A DNA stretch of 45,656 nucleotides from an uncultured Selenomonadales bacterium (GCA_937901445.1 CALDHY010000015.1:1-45656), one strand, 5' to 3'; positions 16,799 through 25,148 are shown, counted from the stretch's first letter. Notes: generated from the sequence alone by a model not told the origin. Translations and numbers: made by a program.

Positions 16799-18718
16799 CT
16801 AAGCGCCATTCACATAAATAAAACAACCGCCCGCGTCGCCGCCGCTTGAAATTGAATTGCCGCCGCCGCCATATCCTGCCGCGCCATTTTGCGCGCCCGC
16901 CGCACCCTTGCCGCCCGTTGAAATTGCGGACAAAGCAAAGTTTTCAATTTTATCAGCAATAATAAAAATGTGCGCGCCGTCTAATTCGTGATTGTCGGTG
17001 GCAACTTTTGAAAAATCAAAGTCAAATGAATGTGTGCCGCGTGAAAAGCCGCTGCCGCCCAATCCGCCATACGAGCCGCCGTGTAAAAAGCCGCCGCCGC
17101 TGCCGGTGTTATTTTCATCTTCCGCGCCGCTATAACCGCCGCCTGGATTTGTACCGTCAGAATTGTTGCCGCCGAGCCTGCCGCCTTCGCCCGCGCCGCT
17201 GTGCAAACTTCCTATCCTTGAATTTTCATTGAGGATAATTTTTTTAGCCAAAATAAAAATCGAGCCCGCGCCCGCTCCGATTGGCAACTTGTTAAACATT
17301 TGAGAATTGCCGCTTGAAATTGGAGCCGCGCCGCCTTTGCCTTCAACATTCAATTTTCCGTTTTCAAGGTTGAAAGTATCAGCGACAGCCACCGCCAAAA
17401 CGCCGCCAATTCCGTTTTCAAATTTCCTTGTAAGATTATAATTTTGGTTAATCGTCAAATTGTGAAATTCCGGCAATGAAATTATCTGAAAAGTATCTGC
17501 AGGCGCGCTTTTATCTATAATAATTGAATTGTCGTCGATTGATAAAATCCTTGCAACAGTAAAAGTTTTGCCCTGCGCGAGTATCAGCGAATCTTTTTTG
17601 AAGGCGGCTAAACCGTTCAAAGTTTTATTTGAAATTCCTAATCTGTAGCCGTTTTGAGAAATGGAAGTAACTTTCGCGTAGTTGTTGCAGGGCAGAGTAG
17701 GGTTTACAAAATCGCCGAAAGTTCCGCGCCCAAAATATTCAACGCCCAAATTTCGGACGTTATTTTTGTTCGACAAAACGTCAAAACTGTATAACCCTTC
17801 ATCAACCGGCAAAACAGAATTACTTGCAATGTAGCAACGGGCTAAGCCGCGCCCTTCAGGTAAATCTGCGCGACGGTACTTTGAAATAATTTTGGGAGTG
17901 AAATTTTGAATGTTACCGGCGGCGATTAAAATCGTACTGCCGCCAATGTTTGTAATGTTACTTGGTTTTATTCCTACGCTTGTTTTGTGCCCTCTGCAGC
18001 AAGCCGCGCCGTGCGTTGAAGGGTTGCCGATTCTACTTTCATCACTGCAGATAAAATTTTTGGCGATAATAAAAGCCGCGCCGTCGCCGCAATTTAATAA
18101 AAATCTTTCGGCGGTAATGAAATTTTCCTGCCCTGATAATTTGGCAAAGTCACTTTCACCGTTAGCCGCCGTTTCTTGAGTTGTCAAAGGTCGCAGGCTA
18201 TTTTTTCTGCTATAGGGAATGCCGCAGTCGACCAAATTAATCTGCCCGTCAAAAATAAAATCATCGTAGCACATAATACAAAGAATCCCGCCAATATAAT
18301 TGAAAGGATTGTAAACTTGCGGCCTTAAAATACCGTCCTTTTTCAATTTCAAACAGCTTAATTGCGCAAAAGTTATCAGCTGAAGATATTCAAAATCCAG
18401 ATTGACGCCGCTAAAAAATTCTTCAATATTTTTGTCGAAAGTGACAACGCCGCCGCTGCTAACCAAAATAATTTTGGCGATTAAATATTTGCCGAGAAAA
18501 TCAGCGGTAGTTCGATTGGTGGCCGAAACGTGAATCATTGCAATTTCACCGGCTTTTATTTCGAACTCGCCTTCGATTAGGTTTTCAGTGTCGATTGTAA
18601 CGGTGTTTTGCTCAATTTTTAAAACGCGCGCGTAGGAATTTAATTTGTTGAACGCGCCGTTGGAAACGGATAAATCTTGTTTGCCGTTGCCAAAATTATA
18701 TTCTAAATTAAAGCTCAT
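16799..18718 (-). CDS. Gly-rich tail fibre/surface protein
   Basis: About 639 residues from ATG 18718, which has GGAGG five bases upstream; an earlier ATG at 18730 overlaps that site. The first 60 residues (NGKQDLSVSNGAFN...ARVLKIEQNTVTI) form a strand-rich head. The middle carries repeated 'AAFIIAKNF', 'STILIAAGNI' and 'SIFILAKKIILNENSRIG' rungs. The last 150 residues are very Gly/Ser/Asn-rich (GGGYSGAEDENNTGSGGGF) and end in GGCFIYVNGA. Rungs separated by Gly-rich loops suggest a polyglycine or beta-solenoid fibre tip. A Gly-rich tip matches phage receptor-binding adhesins in concept; this is inference. Confidence 0.75.
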   Translation of the reverse strand: MSFNLEYNFGNGKQDLSVSNGAFNKLNSYARVLKIEQNTVTIDTENLIEGEFEIKAGEIAMIHVSATNRTTADFLGKYLIAKIILVSSGGVVTFDKNIEEFFSGVNLDFEYLQLITFAQLSCLKLKKDGILRPQVYNPFNYIGGILCIMCYDDFIFDGQINLVDCGIPYSRKNSLRPLTTQETAANGESDFAKLSGQENFITAERFLLNCGDGAAFIIAKNFICSDESRIGNPSTHGAACCRGHKTSVGIKPSNITNIGGSTILIAAGNIQNFTPKIISKYRRADLPEGRGLARCYIASNSVLPVDEGLYSFDVLSNKNNVRNLGVEYFGRGTFGDFVNPTLPCNNYAKVTSISQNGYRLGISNKTLNGLAAFKKDSLILAQGKTFTVARILSIDDNSIIIDKSAPADTFQIISLPEFHNLTINQNYNLTRKFENGIGGVLAVAVADTFNLENGKLNVEGKGGAAPISSGNSQMFNKLPIGAGAGSIFILAKKIILNENSRIGSLHSGAGEGGRLGGNNSDGTNPGGGYSGAEDENNTGSGGGFLHGGSYGGLGGSGFSRGTHSFDFDFSKVATDNHELDGAHIFIIADKIENFALSAISTGGKGAAGAQNGAAGYGGGGNSISSGGDAGGCFIYVNGA

Positions 18719-18742
18719 AATTTCCTCCAATAAAAAAAGACG

Positions 18743-18925
18743 CTATTTAATTGCGTCTAACATTTTTCTAGTTTCTTCCGCGCCCTTTGAGCGCAGGATT
18801 TTTACAAAGTCTTTGATAACTTGCCATTCGTCATCATAAGCGCGAACTTGATGTTGAGCGCGGACGCCTTCAGGTTTTCGCCAACCGAGCGGCTTGCCGC
18901 CGAATCTTTGTCCTTTTACCGGCAT
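18743..18925 (-). CDS. small basic phage protein
   Basis: A 60-residue basic protein (MPVKGQRFGGKPLGWRKP, then DDEWQVIKDFVKILRSKG and EETRKMLDAIK). The basic N-terminus and the HQVRAYDDEW segment recall small ribbon or helix DNA-binding phage proteins. The ATG has no ribosome site but overlaps the stop of a possible 22-codon hydrophobic ORF, which would provide translational coupling. A regulatory role is possible but unproved. Confidence 0.6.
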   Translation of the reverse strand: MPVKGQRFGGKPLGWRKPEGVRAQHQVRAYDDEWQVIKDFVKILRSKGAEETRKMLDAIK

Positions 18926-18984
18926 ATTGCAAACACAAACGCCACGACCGATAATATAAAAGCAGAATGTTTCAGTACTTGCAT
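18916..18984 (-). CDS. possible 22-residue hydrophobic peptide
   Basis: ATG 18984 opens a frame of 22 codons, mostly hydrophobic (HSAFILSVVAFVFAICR). It ends by overlapping the ATG of the gene at 18925. No ribosome site is visible. It would make sense as a leader coupling translation to the next gene, but it could be chance. Confidence 0.3.
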   Translation of the reverse strand: MQVLKHSAFILSVVAFVFAICR

Positions 18985-19002
18985 TTTTTTCAAAGGTATG
19001 TT

Positions 19003-19052
19003 AATTTTAATTTGCCGCCAAACGGCGGGGGCGGTCTGGAACCGCCCGCTTA
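19003..19052 (-). other. two adjacent GC-rich hairpins
   Basis: On the minus strand GGGCGGT/ACCGCCC around a 5-base loop is followed by CCGCC/GGCGG around GTTT. Neither is followed by a T-run, so they are not typical terminators. They sit between a 35-codon membrane peptide gene and the next open frame, in the only sizeable gap (18985-19066) of the fibre block. They could slow ribosomes, protect or process the mRNA. Confidence 0.6.
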
Positions 19053-19066
19053 GTGCTTAAATTTCG

Positions 19067-19174
19067 TTAGAGAGCCTTGTACAGCAGAATCAACGCCGTT
19101 ATCAAGTTGATTATTGCCGTTATGAGGCTTTCGTGCTTCTTGACCCACTTAAGCAGTATAAAAAAAGACGCCAT
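19067..19174 (-). CDS. 35-residue single-span membrane peptide
   Basis: ATG 19174 lies two bases after the stop of the tail fibre gene. It opens a 35-codon frame: MASFFILLKWVKKHES, then a hydrophobic stretch ITAIINLITALILLYKAL. The plan (short amphipathic start, KKHES turn, one membrane span) resembles very small phage holin or holin-helper peptides. There is no separate ribosome site; reinitiation after the preceding stop would serve. It is short but well formed and conserved-looking. Confidence 0.5.
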   Translation of the reverse strand: MASFFILLKWVKKHESLITAIINLITALILLYKAL

Positions 19175-19176
19175 TT

Positions 19177-20286
19177 TTAAGCTAAAGTGAAAAAACCGTC
19201 AACCAAAAAGCCGTCGCCGGTAATATCATCTTTCAAAAATTCCAACTCTAAAGTTCGTTCAATATTTGCAGAAACGCCGCCAAATTCAACGGGCCCGTAC
19301 GTCAAAACTTTTTTATCTGCGCCGCCGGTGGTTGTCTTATATAAAAATGTGCAATTCCAATTATAAGAATTATCTAATCTGTTTTGAAGTTTGCAATGAT
19401 AGCCGCTGATATTGTAGCGGACGCCTGCGATTGTAACGTTTTCCTGATTGACGCCGTCGGAAATGGTGTAAGTGCCGCCGGTTTTAATTCCTTCAATACT
19501 TTCAACGCCAATTAAATTTCCATTTTCAGCCGAGCTTGTAACTTTAATTTTGAAATTGTCGGTTACACTTTCGCCGGTAAAATCTTCAATGACAAGTAAA
19601 TTTGCGTCAAGCCCTAATTCTGCCTTTGCCCGTGTAACTTTTTCAGTTTCACTTTCAGTTTTTGGAAGTTCGTCGCGCAGGAGTTGTTTCAGATTATTAA
19701 TTGAAATTTGATGAAGGTTAGAATCGTTGTCGGTTGCCCAAATTTTATTGGTAGAAATAACGCCGTCGAGTTTTTGTACAAAATTTGGGTGCGGGTTTTC
19801 GGAGTTGATATGGTCAGTGAAAATTTCGGTTGAAGTGTAAGCAAAAGATAAATCCAGATTCGCGGTTACGTTTTCGGCGTCGCGAATGATTGTAACGAAA
19901 GAAATTTTAATATCCTTTACGATTGGGCTTTTGTTATTCGGGATGAAAGAATATTCCTCGCCGACGTTGCAATAACTGTACAAAATTTCCGCGCCGGTGT
20001 CGGGGTCGGTTGCGAAAATGGCGTATTCGCGGGCTTCAAAGCCGGAAAAAACTTCTTTGTTGGTTGAATGCCCTACAATTCGGACGGTGCCGTCTCCAAC
20101 TTTTTCAATATTTTCAATAGGCAGCGTCATTTCAAAATTTCTAATTTCGGTTAAGTCAAAAACTTTTTCAGTTGAATAATCAAAATCGCCGCTGCCCAGC
20201 GCGCACCTTGAAAATTTCAATTCTTTACCGAGCAAACACTTTGCCAAAATATCGCTGCCGTTTTTAGTAAGTTGCATACCTCTCAT
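19177..20286 (-). CDS. tail fibre N-terminal/collar-type protein
   Basis: 369 residues. The first 150 residues (GSDILAKCLLGKELKFSRCALGSGDF, NFEMTLPIENIEK, VGHSTNKE, AREYAIFATDPDTG) follow the plan of the phage tail-collar fibre domain that attaches fibres to the baseplate. A 'TDHINSENPHPNFV' segment marks the usual link. The C-terminal 150 residues are beta-rich. It directly follows tail protein I, the standard place for a fibre gene. Start ATG 20286 has GAGGCG upstream. Confidence 0.8.
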   Translation of the reverse strand: MRGMQLTKNGSDILAKCLLGKELKFSRCALGSGDFDYSTEKVFDLTEIRNFEMTLPIENIEKVGDGTVRIVGHSTNKEVFSGFEAREYAIFATDPDTGAEILYSYCNVGEEYSFIPNNKSPIVKDIKISFVTIIRDAENVTANLDLSFAYTSTEIFTDHINSENPHPNFVQKLDGVISTNKIWATDNDSNLHQISINNLKQLLRDELPKTESETEKVTRAKAELGLDANLLVIEDFTGESVTDNFKIKVTSSAENGNLIGVESIEGIKTGGTYTISDGVNQENVTIAGVRYNISGYHCKLQNRLDNSYNWNCTFLYKTTTGGADKKVLTYGPVEFGGVSANIERTLELEFLKDDITGDGFLVDGFFTLA

Positions 20287-20295
20287 AAAATCGCC

Positions 20296-21414
20296 TCACA
20301 AAACTTTAATTTCAGATTTTTTAATATATAAAGCACGAATAATGCCTGTAGTCGGGATATTTAATTTTGAATGAAGTAAAAGATTTTTACCAACGCTTGA
20401 AAGATAATTAATTTCGGCGGGCTGAATATTTTCCTTAGGATTTAAAATTGTCTGATAGCGGTAATGATAATTTTTGCCGCCCGCGCCGTCAGCGTCGTTA
20501 GGGCAGTCAAACGTCCAGTAAATTCTAAGAAAATCAGTATCGACGGGGAAAAATTCCTCATCGTCGGGGTTGTCAATTTCGCCGTCTTCGTCGTGCAGAT
20601 ACCACTTGACAACGGGATTAGTTTTAAATTTGCGCCATTTTTCAAGAATGTAGCGTTCAAAGTCTTCAATGGTTTCTTCATCTTCCAAAATATCGCCGCA
20701 AGCAATTTCAACTTTTTCAGAAATTAAACTAAAAAAGCCGCTGCTTAAAACCTGCGCGACGGTTTCATTTAAATCATCGAGGTTGACAGTGTCAGCGGAA
20801 ATATCAGCGGTAACAATTTTGGGCTTGATACGCAGGAAAGGCGGCGAAATTAAATCAAGTTCAAAATTGGAAAAATTGGAAGTGGCAAGCGGCAGGGCGA
20901 AAAAAACATTGTGGTTAAAATCCCTGTCAATTAAAATTTCTTCAATTAAAAGGTGAGCGGGCAGCCACTCCATTAAACTTTCATACAATAACTCCCAATA
21001 AAAATCGCCGTTATCAATCGAAATTTTTATTTTATTGTCGCCGAGTTCCTCAATGTCAGCCGCGCCGCTTTCAGTGCGTCGAAATTCATTAATCAGCCTT
21101 TTTGTATTTGGCAAAGTCATGGCAAAATTTCTTAAAAGCTTCATCGCAACGACTTTTCGGCGCAATTCCAAATTGTCAGCAGGAGTTATTTTTAAAAGTT
21201 TTTCCCAGTCTTTCAAGCCTTCAGAATCTGCAGTTTGAACGAAGAATTGTCGCGCAGTTTCAATCAATTTCAGCCTGTAATTATTGTGTTCGATATTCAG
21301 TGCGTCTTGAGTATCTTTGAAAATTTCGTCGTTGTACAAAAAGCGCGGCAAGTACCGGGATAAATTCGGCGGCGTCTTTCTAAGAAAAAGAAATGAATCC
21401 GAGCGTAATTTCAA
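20296..21414 (-). CDS. tail protein I / XkdU-YmfQ type baseplate protein, extended
   Basis: The N-terminal 190 residues show the pattern of the P2 gpI/DUF2313 family: NLSRYLPRFLYNDEIFKDTQDALNIE, then SEGLKDWEKLLKI and RRKVVAMKLL, then ELLYESLMEWLPAHLLIEE. These proteins finish the baseplate wedge next to gpJ. The remaining 180 residues are an extra domain ending in RALYIKKSEIKVL. The TTG start (21414) follows GGCGGTGA and overlaps no other gene. Gene order (gp25, gpJ, gpI, fibre) agrees with the call. Confidence 0.82.
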   Translation of the reverse strand: MKLRSDSFLFLRKTPPNLSRYLPRFLYNDEIFKDTQDALNIEHNNYRLKLIETARQFFVQTADSEGLKDWEKLLKITPADNLELRRKVVAMKLLRNFAMTLPNTKRLINEFRRTESGAADIEELGDNKIKISIDNGDFYWELLYESLMEWLPAHLLIEEILIDRDFNHNVFFALPLATSNFSNFELDLISPPFLRIKPKIVTADISADTVNLDDLNETVAQVLSSGFFSLISEKVEIACGDILEDEETIEDFERYILEKWRKFKTNPVVKWYLHDEDGEIDNPDDEEFFPVDTDFLRIYWTFDCPNDADGAGGKNYHYRYQTILNPKENIQPAEINYLSSVGKNLLLHSKLNIPTTGIIRALYIKKSEIKVL

Positions 21415-21418
21415 AAAA

Positions 21419-22483
21419 TCACCGCCTTATAATTTCGCCGAGTTTTGGAATTTCATCAATTTTGAGATTGATATTTTCAGCCGAATTATTCAGGGTTAAA
21501 TTTTTAATATCGTCCGCGCCGTTTGCAATTAACAGGTGGTTAATCTGCGCGAGTGAAACATAGCATTTTTGTCCGAAAGTTTCAAAAGTGCCGTCATTTT
21601 CGACGGTAAATAAATTTTCCTGTACCAATTTCTTAAAATGATTATCGACAGCGATTTTAAAATTATCTTCGTCAAGGTTGCCGACAACTTCAAAAGAAAT
21701 ATCGACAGGCAAAATTTCAGCAGAAACAACGGTAACAATCGCACCAACGGGGCGCATTTCTTGAATATAATTGTTAACCCTTTCAAGTAAAAGCACATTG
21801 GCTTCATTCAAATTTGAATCAGCGATAACAACTTTGACGGTGCCCGCGCCATTCCAACACCTTTGAACGCGCGCGGCTCCAACGCCGACAACTGAAAGTG
21901 CCCAATCTCGATAGTGCGCGGGGTTGCCGCTTACACCGGGACTTCTCAATTTTATAAGGCAACGCTCGCGCAGGGTTTCATCGTCTTCAAGGTCGTAGCC
22001 GTCGAAAGTGGCAAGTTCATTTGTAACTTCACGAATCCCGGCAATATTCATCGGCATTTTAATAATCGTATTGGCGGCAACATTGCCCGCCGCGCCCGCG
22101 CTTTCAGCTTCAATTGGAACGTAACCACTGCCTGAAATTTCAACAGTTTCAGTGGCGATAAATCGAACGTTGCCGACGGTTGAAAAAAACGCGCCTTTAT
22201 TAACAGTGCCGTTGCCGGTAACTTTAACTTCACCGACTGCGCATTTTGCGGCGCGCCGCGTTATTCCAACCTGCTCTGCGTGCAAATCTAAATATTCATT
22301 CGCGCAGGTATGCAAAAAAGCGTTTTTGTAGCATTCGGCGAGCTCCAATGAAAACTTTGCAAACTCAATAGCATTGCTTGAAAAAACGTCAAAGGCGAAA
22401 GTGCCTTCAACCAAAATTTCGTTGCCGTTATATAATTCTTTCAATTCGGTTAAAATTTCTTCTTGCGTGCGTGCCGCGTACAT
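21419..22483 (-). CDS. baseplate J-like protein (XkdT type)
   Basis: 354 residues with the family marks of baseplate gpJ: EYLDLHAEQVGITRRAA near 60-76, a beta region (VKVTGNGTVNKGAFF), AESAGAAGNVAANTI near 130, EDDETLRERCLIKLRSPGVSGNPAHYRDWALSV near 175-205, and VIADSNL. It forms the baseplate wedge with the gp25-like protein encoded immediately upstream. Start ATG 22483 has GAGGTGTAAAGA before it. Confidence 0.93.
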   Translation of the reverse strand: MYAARTQEEILTELKELYNGNEILVEGTFAFDVFSSNAIEFAKFSLELAECYKNAFLHTCANEYLDLHAEQVGITRRAAKCAVGEVKVTGNGTVNKGAFFSTVGNVRFIATETVEISGSGYVPIEAESAGAAGNVAANTIIKMPMNIAGIREVTNELATFDGYDLEDDETLRERCLIKLRSPGVSGNPAHYRDWALSVVGVGAARVQRCWNGAGTVKVVIADSNLNEANVLLLERVNNYIQEMRPVGAIVTVVSAEILPVDISFEVVGNLDEDNFKIAVDNHFKKLVQENLFTVENDGTFETFGQKCYVSLAQINHLLIANGADDIKNLTLNNSAENINLKIDEIPKLGEIIRR

Positions 22484-22486
22484 TCT

Positions 22487-22903
22487 TTACACCTCCATTC
22501 GCCCGTAAATCGTGGTTAAAGTTATATTTATTTCAAGATTGGTTTTATCTTCGACAAAATTAATTTCGTCAACTGATTTAATATAAGGATTTGAAAGCAA
22601 CGCTTCAATCAGGTAGCGGCGTAATTCTGCGCGACGCTCGCCAACTGAAATGACTTTGCCGATTAACTTTTTAAATTCAGTGCCGTACCGCGTGGAATAA
22701 CTTAAATAACTGTCTCTTTCAGTGCGTACCATTTTTTCAATCCAGATTTTCAGCGCGTCATTTTCTGAAAGTAAAATTAAATCGCCGTTTTTATCTCGTT
22801 TGAATTTATTTTCGGTAAAATTCCAATCGTACATTTTGAAAGTCGGCAGGTTTTCGGTTGAGGAAGTTTGAACCGTGTTTAAGAAAGGAAAATCTTCAAT
22901 CAT
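22487..22903 (-). CDS. DUF2634/XkdS, gp25-like baseplate wedge protein
   Basis: 138 residues. YDWNFTENKFKRDKNGD, ALKIWIEKMVRTERDSYLSYSTRYGTEFKKLIG and a C-terminal strand set are the normal DUF2634 pattern. It is a gp25/lysozyme-like wedge component lacking enzymatic residues. It overlaps the gene upstream by 8 bp and lies 3 bases from gpJ. Confidence 0.9.
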   Translation of the reverse strand: MIEDFPFLNTVQTSSTENLPTFKMYDWNFTENKFKRDKNGDLILLSENDALKIWIEKMVRTERDSYLSYSTRYGTEFKKLIGKVISVGERRAELRRYLIEALLSNPYIKSVDEINFVEDKTNLEINITLTTIYGRMEV

Positions 22904-23414
22904 AATTCAATTCCTCAAATTCAAAGGTAACGTCGCCGCCGCTGTAAGTTACGGTACAGCCGCCCATAACCGCCGAATTGCCCGCAAGCCACGCCGCGCC
23001 CTGTTCGTTTATAAACCACGCCTTTACTTTTTCGCAAAGTTCGTCGCGCAGTTTTAAAAGTTCTTCAGATTGGTCTGCAAGTTCAGCCTCTGCGCGCGTT
23101 ACTTCGATTGAATATTGTTCATCCAGATATAACAAAGCCGCCCTCACAGATTGCGGGACGGATTCGGGCAGCGGGTTAGGGACATACGGGCGCGGGTCTG
23201 CAAGGTGTTCGTCATTTGCGGGCAGGTAGGGCTTTACCAACAACCACTTTTGTAAAATGACTTCCTGCGATGAACGCGCCAATTCTTTTAACATTGTTTC
23301 TCTCATGTGCAAAATAGCAAAATGCTGCTCGTTTGCAGTTTTAAGCGCAAATCGCGCAGTTGAAATATCTGTAACCTTTAATTCTTGAAGATTCAGCGGG
23401 TCTTCAATTATCAT
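22896..23414 (-). CDS. baseplate-cluster protein of unknown function
   Basis: 172 residues, not recognised. The N-terminal half is helical (ARFALKTANEQHFAILHMRETMLKELARS). Next comes a proline-rich patch (PYVPNPLPESVPQ), then a long helix (DEQYSIEVTRAEAELADQSEELLKLRDELCEKVKAWF), and a short beta tail. It stands between the DUF2577 and DUF2634 genes, which in PBSX are adjacent, so it is an addition to the usual set. Ribosome site is weak (GGGGCTGTGG). Confidence 0.7.
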   Translation of the reverse strand: MIIEDPLNLQELKVTDISTARFALKTANEQHFAILHMRETMLKELARSSQEVILQKWLLVKPYLPANDEHLADPRPYVPNPLPESVPQSVRAALLYLDEQYSIEVTRAEAELADQSEELLKLRDELCEKVKAWFINEQGAAWLAGNSAVMGGCTVTYSGGDVTFEFEELNYD

Positions 23415-23669
23415 TTACCACAGCCCCTTTTTAAAATCTTTGTCATTATCTTCAAATAAATCATCCGTCAAATCGTCCATAGAAAAAACCTTGCCGAGAA
23501 TAATAAATTTCTGCCCGCCGAATACCGGCAGCAGTGAAACCAAATCGCCAACTTTGAAGCCAAAACTCGTATATATAATTCCGTTTTTATAGTTGCTTGT
23601 CGATTCTGATTTATAATCGCCTTCCATTGACGCCTTGTAGGAGTTGTTCAACTTATGAAAATGGCTCAC
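23415..23669 (-). CDS. C-terminal part of DUF2577/XkdR-like protein, after an in-frame amber codon
   Basis: This frame is the direct continuation of the frame at 23679-23996, from which it is separated only by one TAG codon and three sense codons. It carries FKVGDLVSLLPVFGGQKFIILGKV, the C-terminal signature expected for DUF2577. Independent translation could begin at GTG 23669 (no ribosome site) or at ATG 23627, which has AAGG five bases upstream. Either readthrough, reinitiation or a nonsense mutation is possible. Confidence 0.7.
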   Translation of the reverse strand: MSHFHKLNNSYKASMEGDYKSESTSNYKNGIIYTSFGFKVGDLVSLLPVFGGQKFIILGKVFSMDDLTDDLFEDNDKDFKKGLW

Positions 23670-23678
23670 AAAGCTAAG

Positions 23679-23996
23679 CTAAGGACGACCCGCGCCGCCG
23701 CGTTTGCTTTGTGTCGAAGTGCGAATGTCGCCTTTGCCTGTTGGAATATCGATATTGCCTTTTTCATCGGTTTGTTGCATTTGCCCTTTGCCGGTGCGCG
23801 CGTAATTTTTCAACAGGGAAGCGTCAATATACAAATCTTTTTTTTCAAGTACAATATTATCATACGCAATTTGAATATCCGGCGGCAACTTCAGTACAAG
23901 CCCTATTGCCGCCTCTACGGGCGCATGCTGCATGCCGTGAATTGCGGCAACCATTTTATTAATTGAAGTTTCAGCGGACGGAATTTCGGTCGTCAT
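23679..23996 (-). CDS. N-terminal part of DUF2577/XkdR-like baseplate protein
   Basis: 105 residues. MVAAIHGMQHAPVEAAIGLVLKLPPD and IAYDNIVLEKKDLYIDASLL match the N-terminal half of DUF2577 proteins found between the XkdQ and XkdS genes. The frame ends at TAG 23679 with ...SKRGGAGRP, but the family's GD.V.LL..GGQK.I.LG segment lies in the same frame just beyond. Start ATG 23996 has AAGGAGG. The joined product would be about 193 residues, a normal or slightly long size. Confidence 0.75.
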   Translation of the reverse strand: MTTEIPSAETSINKMVAAIHGMQHAPVEAAIGLVLKLPPDIQIAYDNIVLEKKDLYIDASLLKNYARTGKGQMQQTDEKGNIDIPTGKGDIRTSTQSKRGGAGRP

Positions 23997-24009
23997 TTAT
24001 ATCACCTCC

Positions 24010-24072
24010 TTGACGCAGAAAATCCCTTGCGTTAAAATGTCGGTGAACTAAAACGACAAACGCAGGGGATTT
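24010..24072 (+). promoter_or_regulatory. antisense promoter-like sequence with a long hairpin
   Basis: On the plus strand TTGACG (24010-24015), 17 bp, TAAAAT (24033-24038) makes a good promoter facing against the operon. The same bases form a stem: AATCCCTTGCGTT (24021-24033) can pair with AACGCAGGGGATT (24059-24071) with one wobble, around a loop holding GTCG/CGAC. It fills the gap 23997-24133 between two baseplate genes. Confidence 0.45.
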
Positions 24073-24133
24073 TTCCATATTTATTTTAGCAAAAATTCGG
24101 TCGTCTTACAGTTTTGGAGCGCGGCGCGGAACA

Positions 24134-25093
24134 TTAAGTTTTCTCCTTTTCAACTTTTTCTTCTGTCATTAAATTTTCAAATTCTAAAGTTAATTTCATT
24201 TCGTGCAAACCGCCGCGCAGTGTATGACTGTCAGATTTAATCCAAAATTGCCCGTTGAAATTGGAATCCCGAATAATCAAGCTGTAACCGCTTTTCGCCC
24301 GCCAATCGCCCAATGCTACAACAGTGCCTTCAAGTTCCGGCTTTTTCAGCATTGCGCGCGCTTCTTCCTGCGTGTCTTTATCTTTTTGCACTTTGAGGGT
24401 TTCTTGAAACATTGAATACTTTGAAATAGATTCAGAATCAGAAATAATTTCGCCGGTAAAATTGCCCTCACTGTCAACAATTCTAACCATATTAACCAAA
24501 TCTTGAATCGATTTTTTATATATTGAATCAGTCAAATTAATTGAAGAATCCAAAACCAAATTATCAATCAGCGTGCCCTTTTCAATTACGTTGAGTTCGT
24601 CGCCGACAAAAACAATCTGATAAATTTTGTTATTTTTTTTGTTCGCCTCGGTGTAAGCACCTTGAATGACTTGATAAGCGGTTTTTGAATGAGCGATGAA
24701 AGAAACGGGCGTGTTGGTAACGGCGATATTTCCAATCTTAATTCCCATTTCGCTGCAAATTGAGCGGGTAATATCTTCAGGGAGCGCGCCGGTAAATTTT
24801 CGGCTGGTTTTGCTGCGATTGATAACAAAGCCGTTGTCATACGCCACAATTTTTACTTCACTTTTGGCGCGGTCTTTTTCCAATTCGTAAACATTGCCCT
24901 GAAAAATTAAATCGTCATCGTAAAAGAAAATTGTATAGCCGCAATCCAAATCGACCGCTGGGACGTTTAAGTCAACGTCAGATTGAATGAAAGTTAAATT
25001 CAGTTTCCGAGCGGCAGTTTTTGTATCGCCGCTCAAATTTAGACTTGTAACCAAATTTGCAATGTCAGTTCCATTGTTAATAAGTACGCGCAA
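24134..25093 (-). CDS. XkdQ/gpD-like baseplate hub protein
   Basis: About 319 residues. LRVLINNGTDIANLVTSLNLSGDTKTAARKLNLTF, DCGYTIFFYDDDLIFQGNVYELEKDR and VKIVAYDNGFVINRSKTSRKF correspond to the late-control gpD/XkdQ fold that makes the hub. The C-terminal part has SDSHTLRGGLHEMKLTLEFE, the usual end. TTG 25093 has AGAGG eight bases upstream. A longer frame from TTG 25120 covers the ribosome site and overlaps the -35 box of the antisense unit, so the shorter start is preferred. Confidence 0.85.
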   Translation of the reverse strand: MRVLINNGTDIANLVTSLNLSGDTKTAARKLNLTFIQSDVDLNVPAVDLDCGYTIFFYDDDLIFQGNVYELEKDRAKSEVKIVAYDNGFVINRSKTSRKFTGALPEDITRSICSEMGIKIGNIAVTNTPVSFIAHSKTAYQVIQGAYTEANKKNNKIYQIVFVGDELNVIEKGTLIDNLVLDSSINLTDSIYKKSIQDLVNMVRIVDSEGNFTGEIISDSESISKYSMFQETLKVQKDKDTQEEARAMLKKPELEGTVVALGDWRAKSGYSLIIRDSNFNGQFWIKSDSHTLRGGLHEMKLTLEFENLMTEEKVEKEKT

Positions 25094-25113
25094 ATTCACC
25101 GCCTCTTTTTTTC

Positions 25114-25142
25114 TTGACAATCAGTCAATAATTTGTTAATAT
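25114..25142 (+). promoter_or_regulatory. consensus sigma-A promoter of an antisense-oriented small RNA
   Basis: TTGACA (25114-25119), exactly 17 bp, TAATAT (25137-25142). It is one of the best promoter matches in the window and points against the tail operon. It stands in the only gap between the hub gene and the next gene. Confidence 0.8.
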
Positions 25143-25148
25143 TTAATT

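Noticed and set aside
23415..23996. Amber codon as evidence for a recoded phage genome
   Set aside because: Several intact genes here end in TAG with good following starts, so TAG is used as a normal stop.
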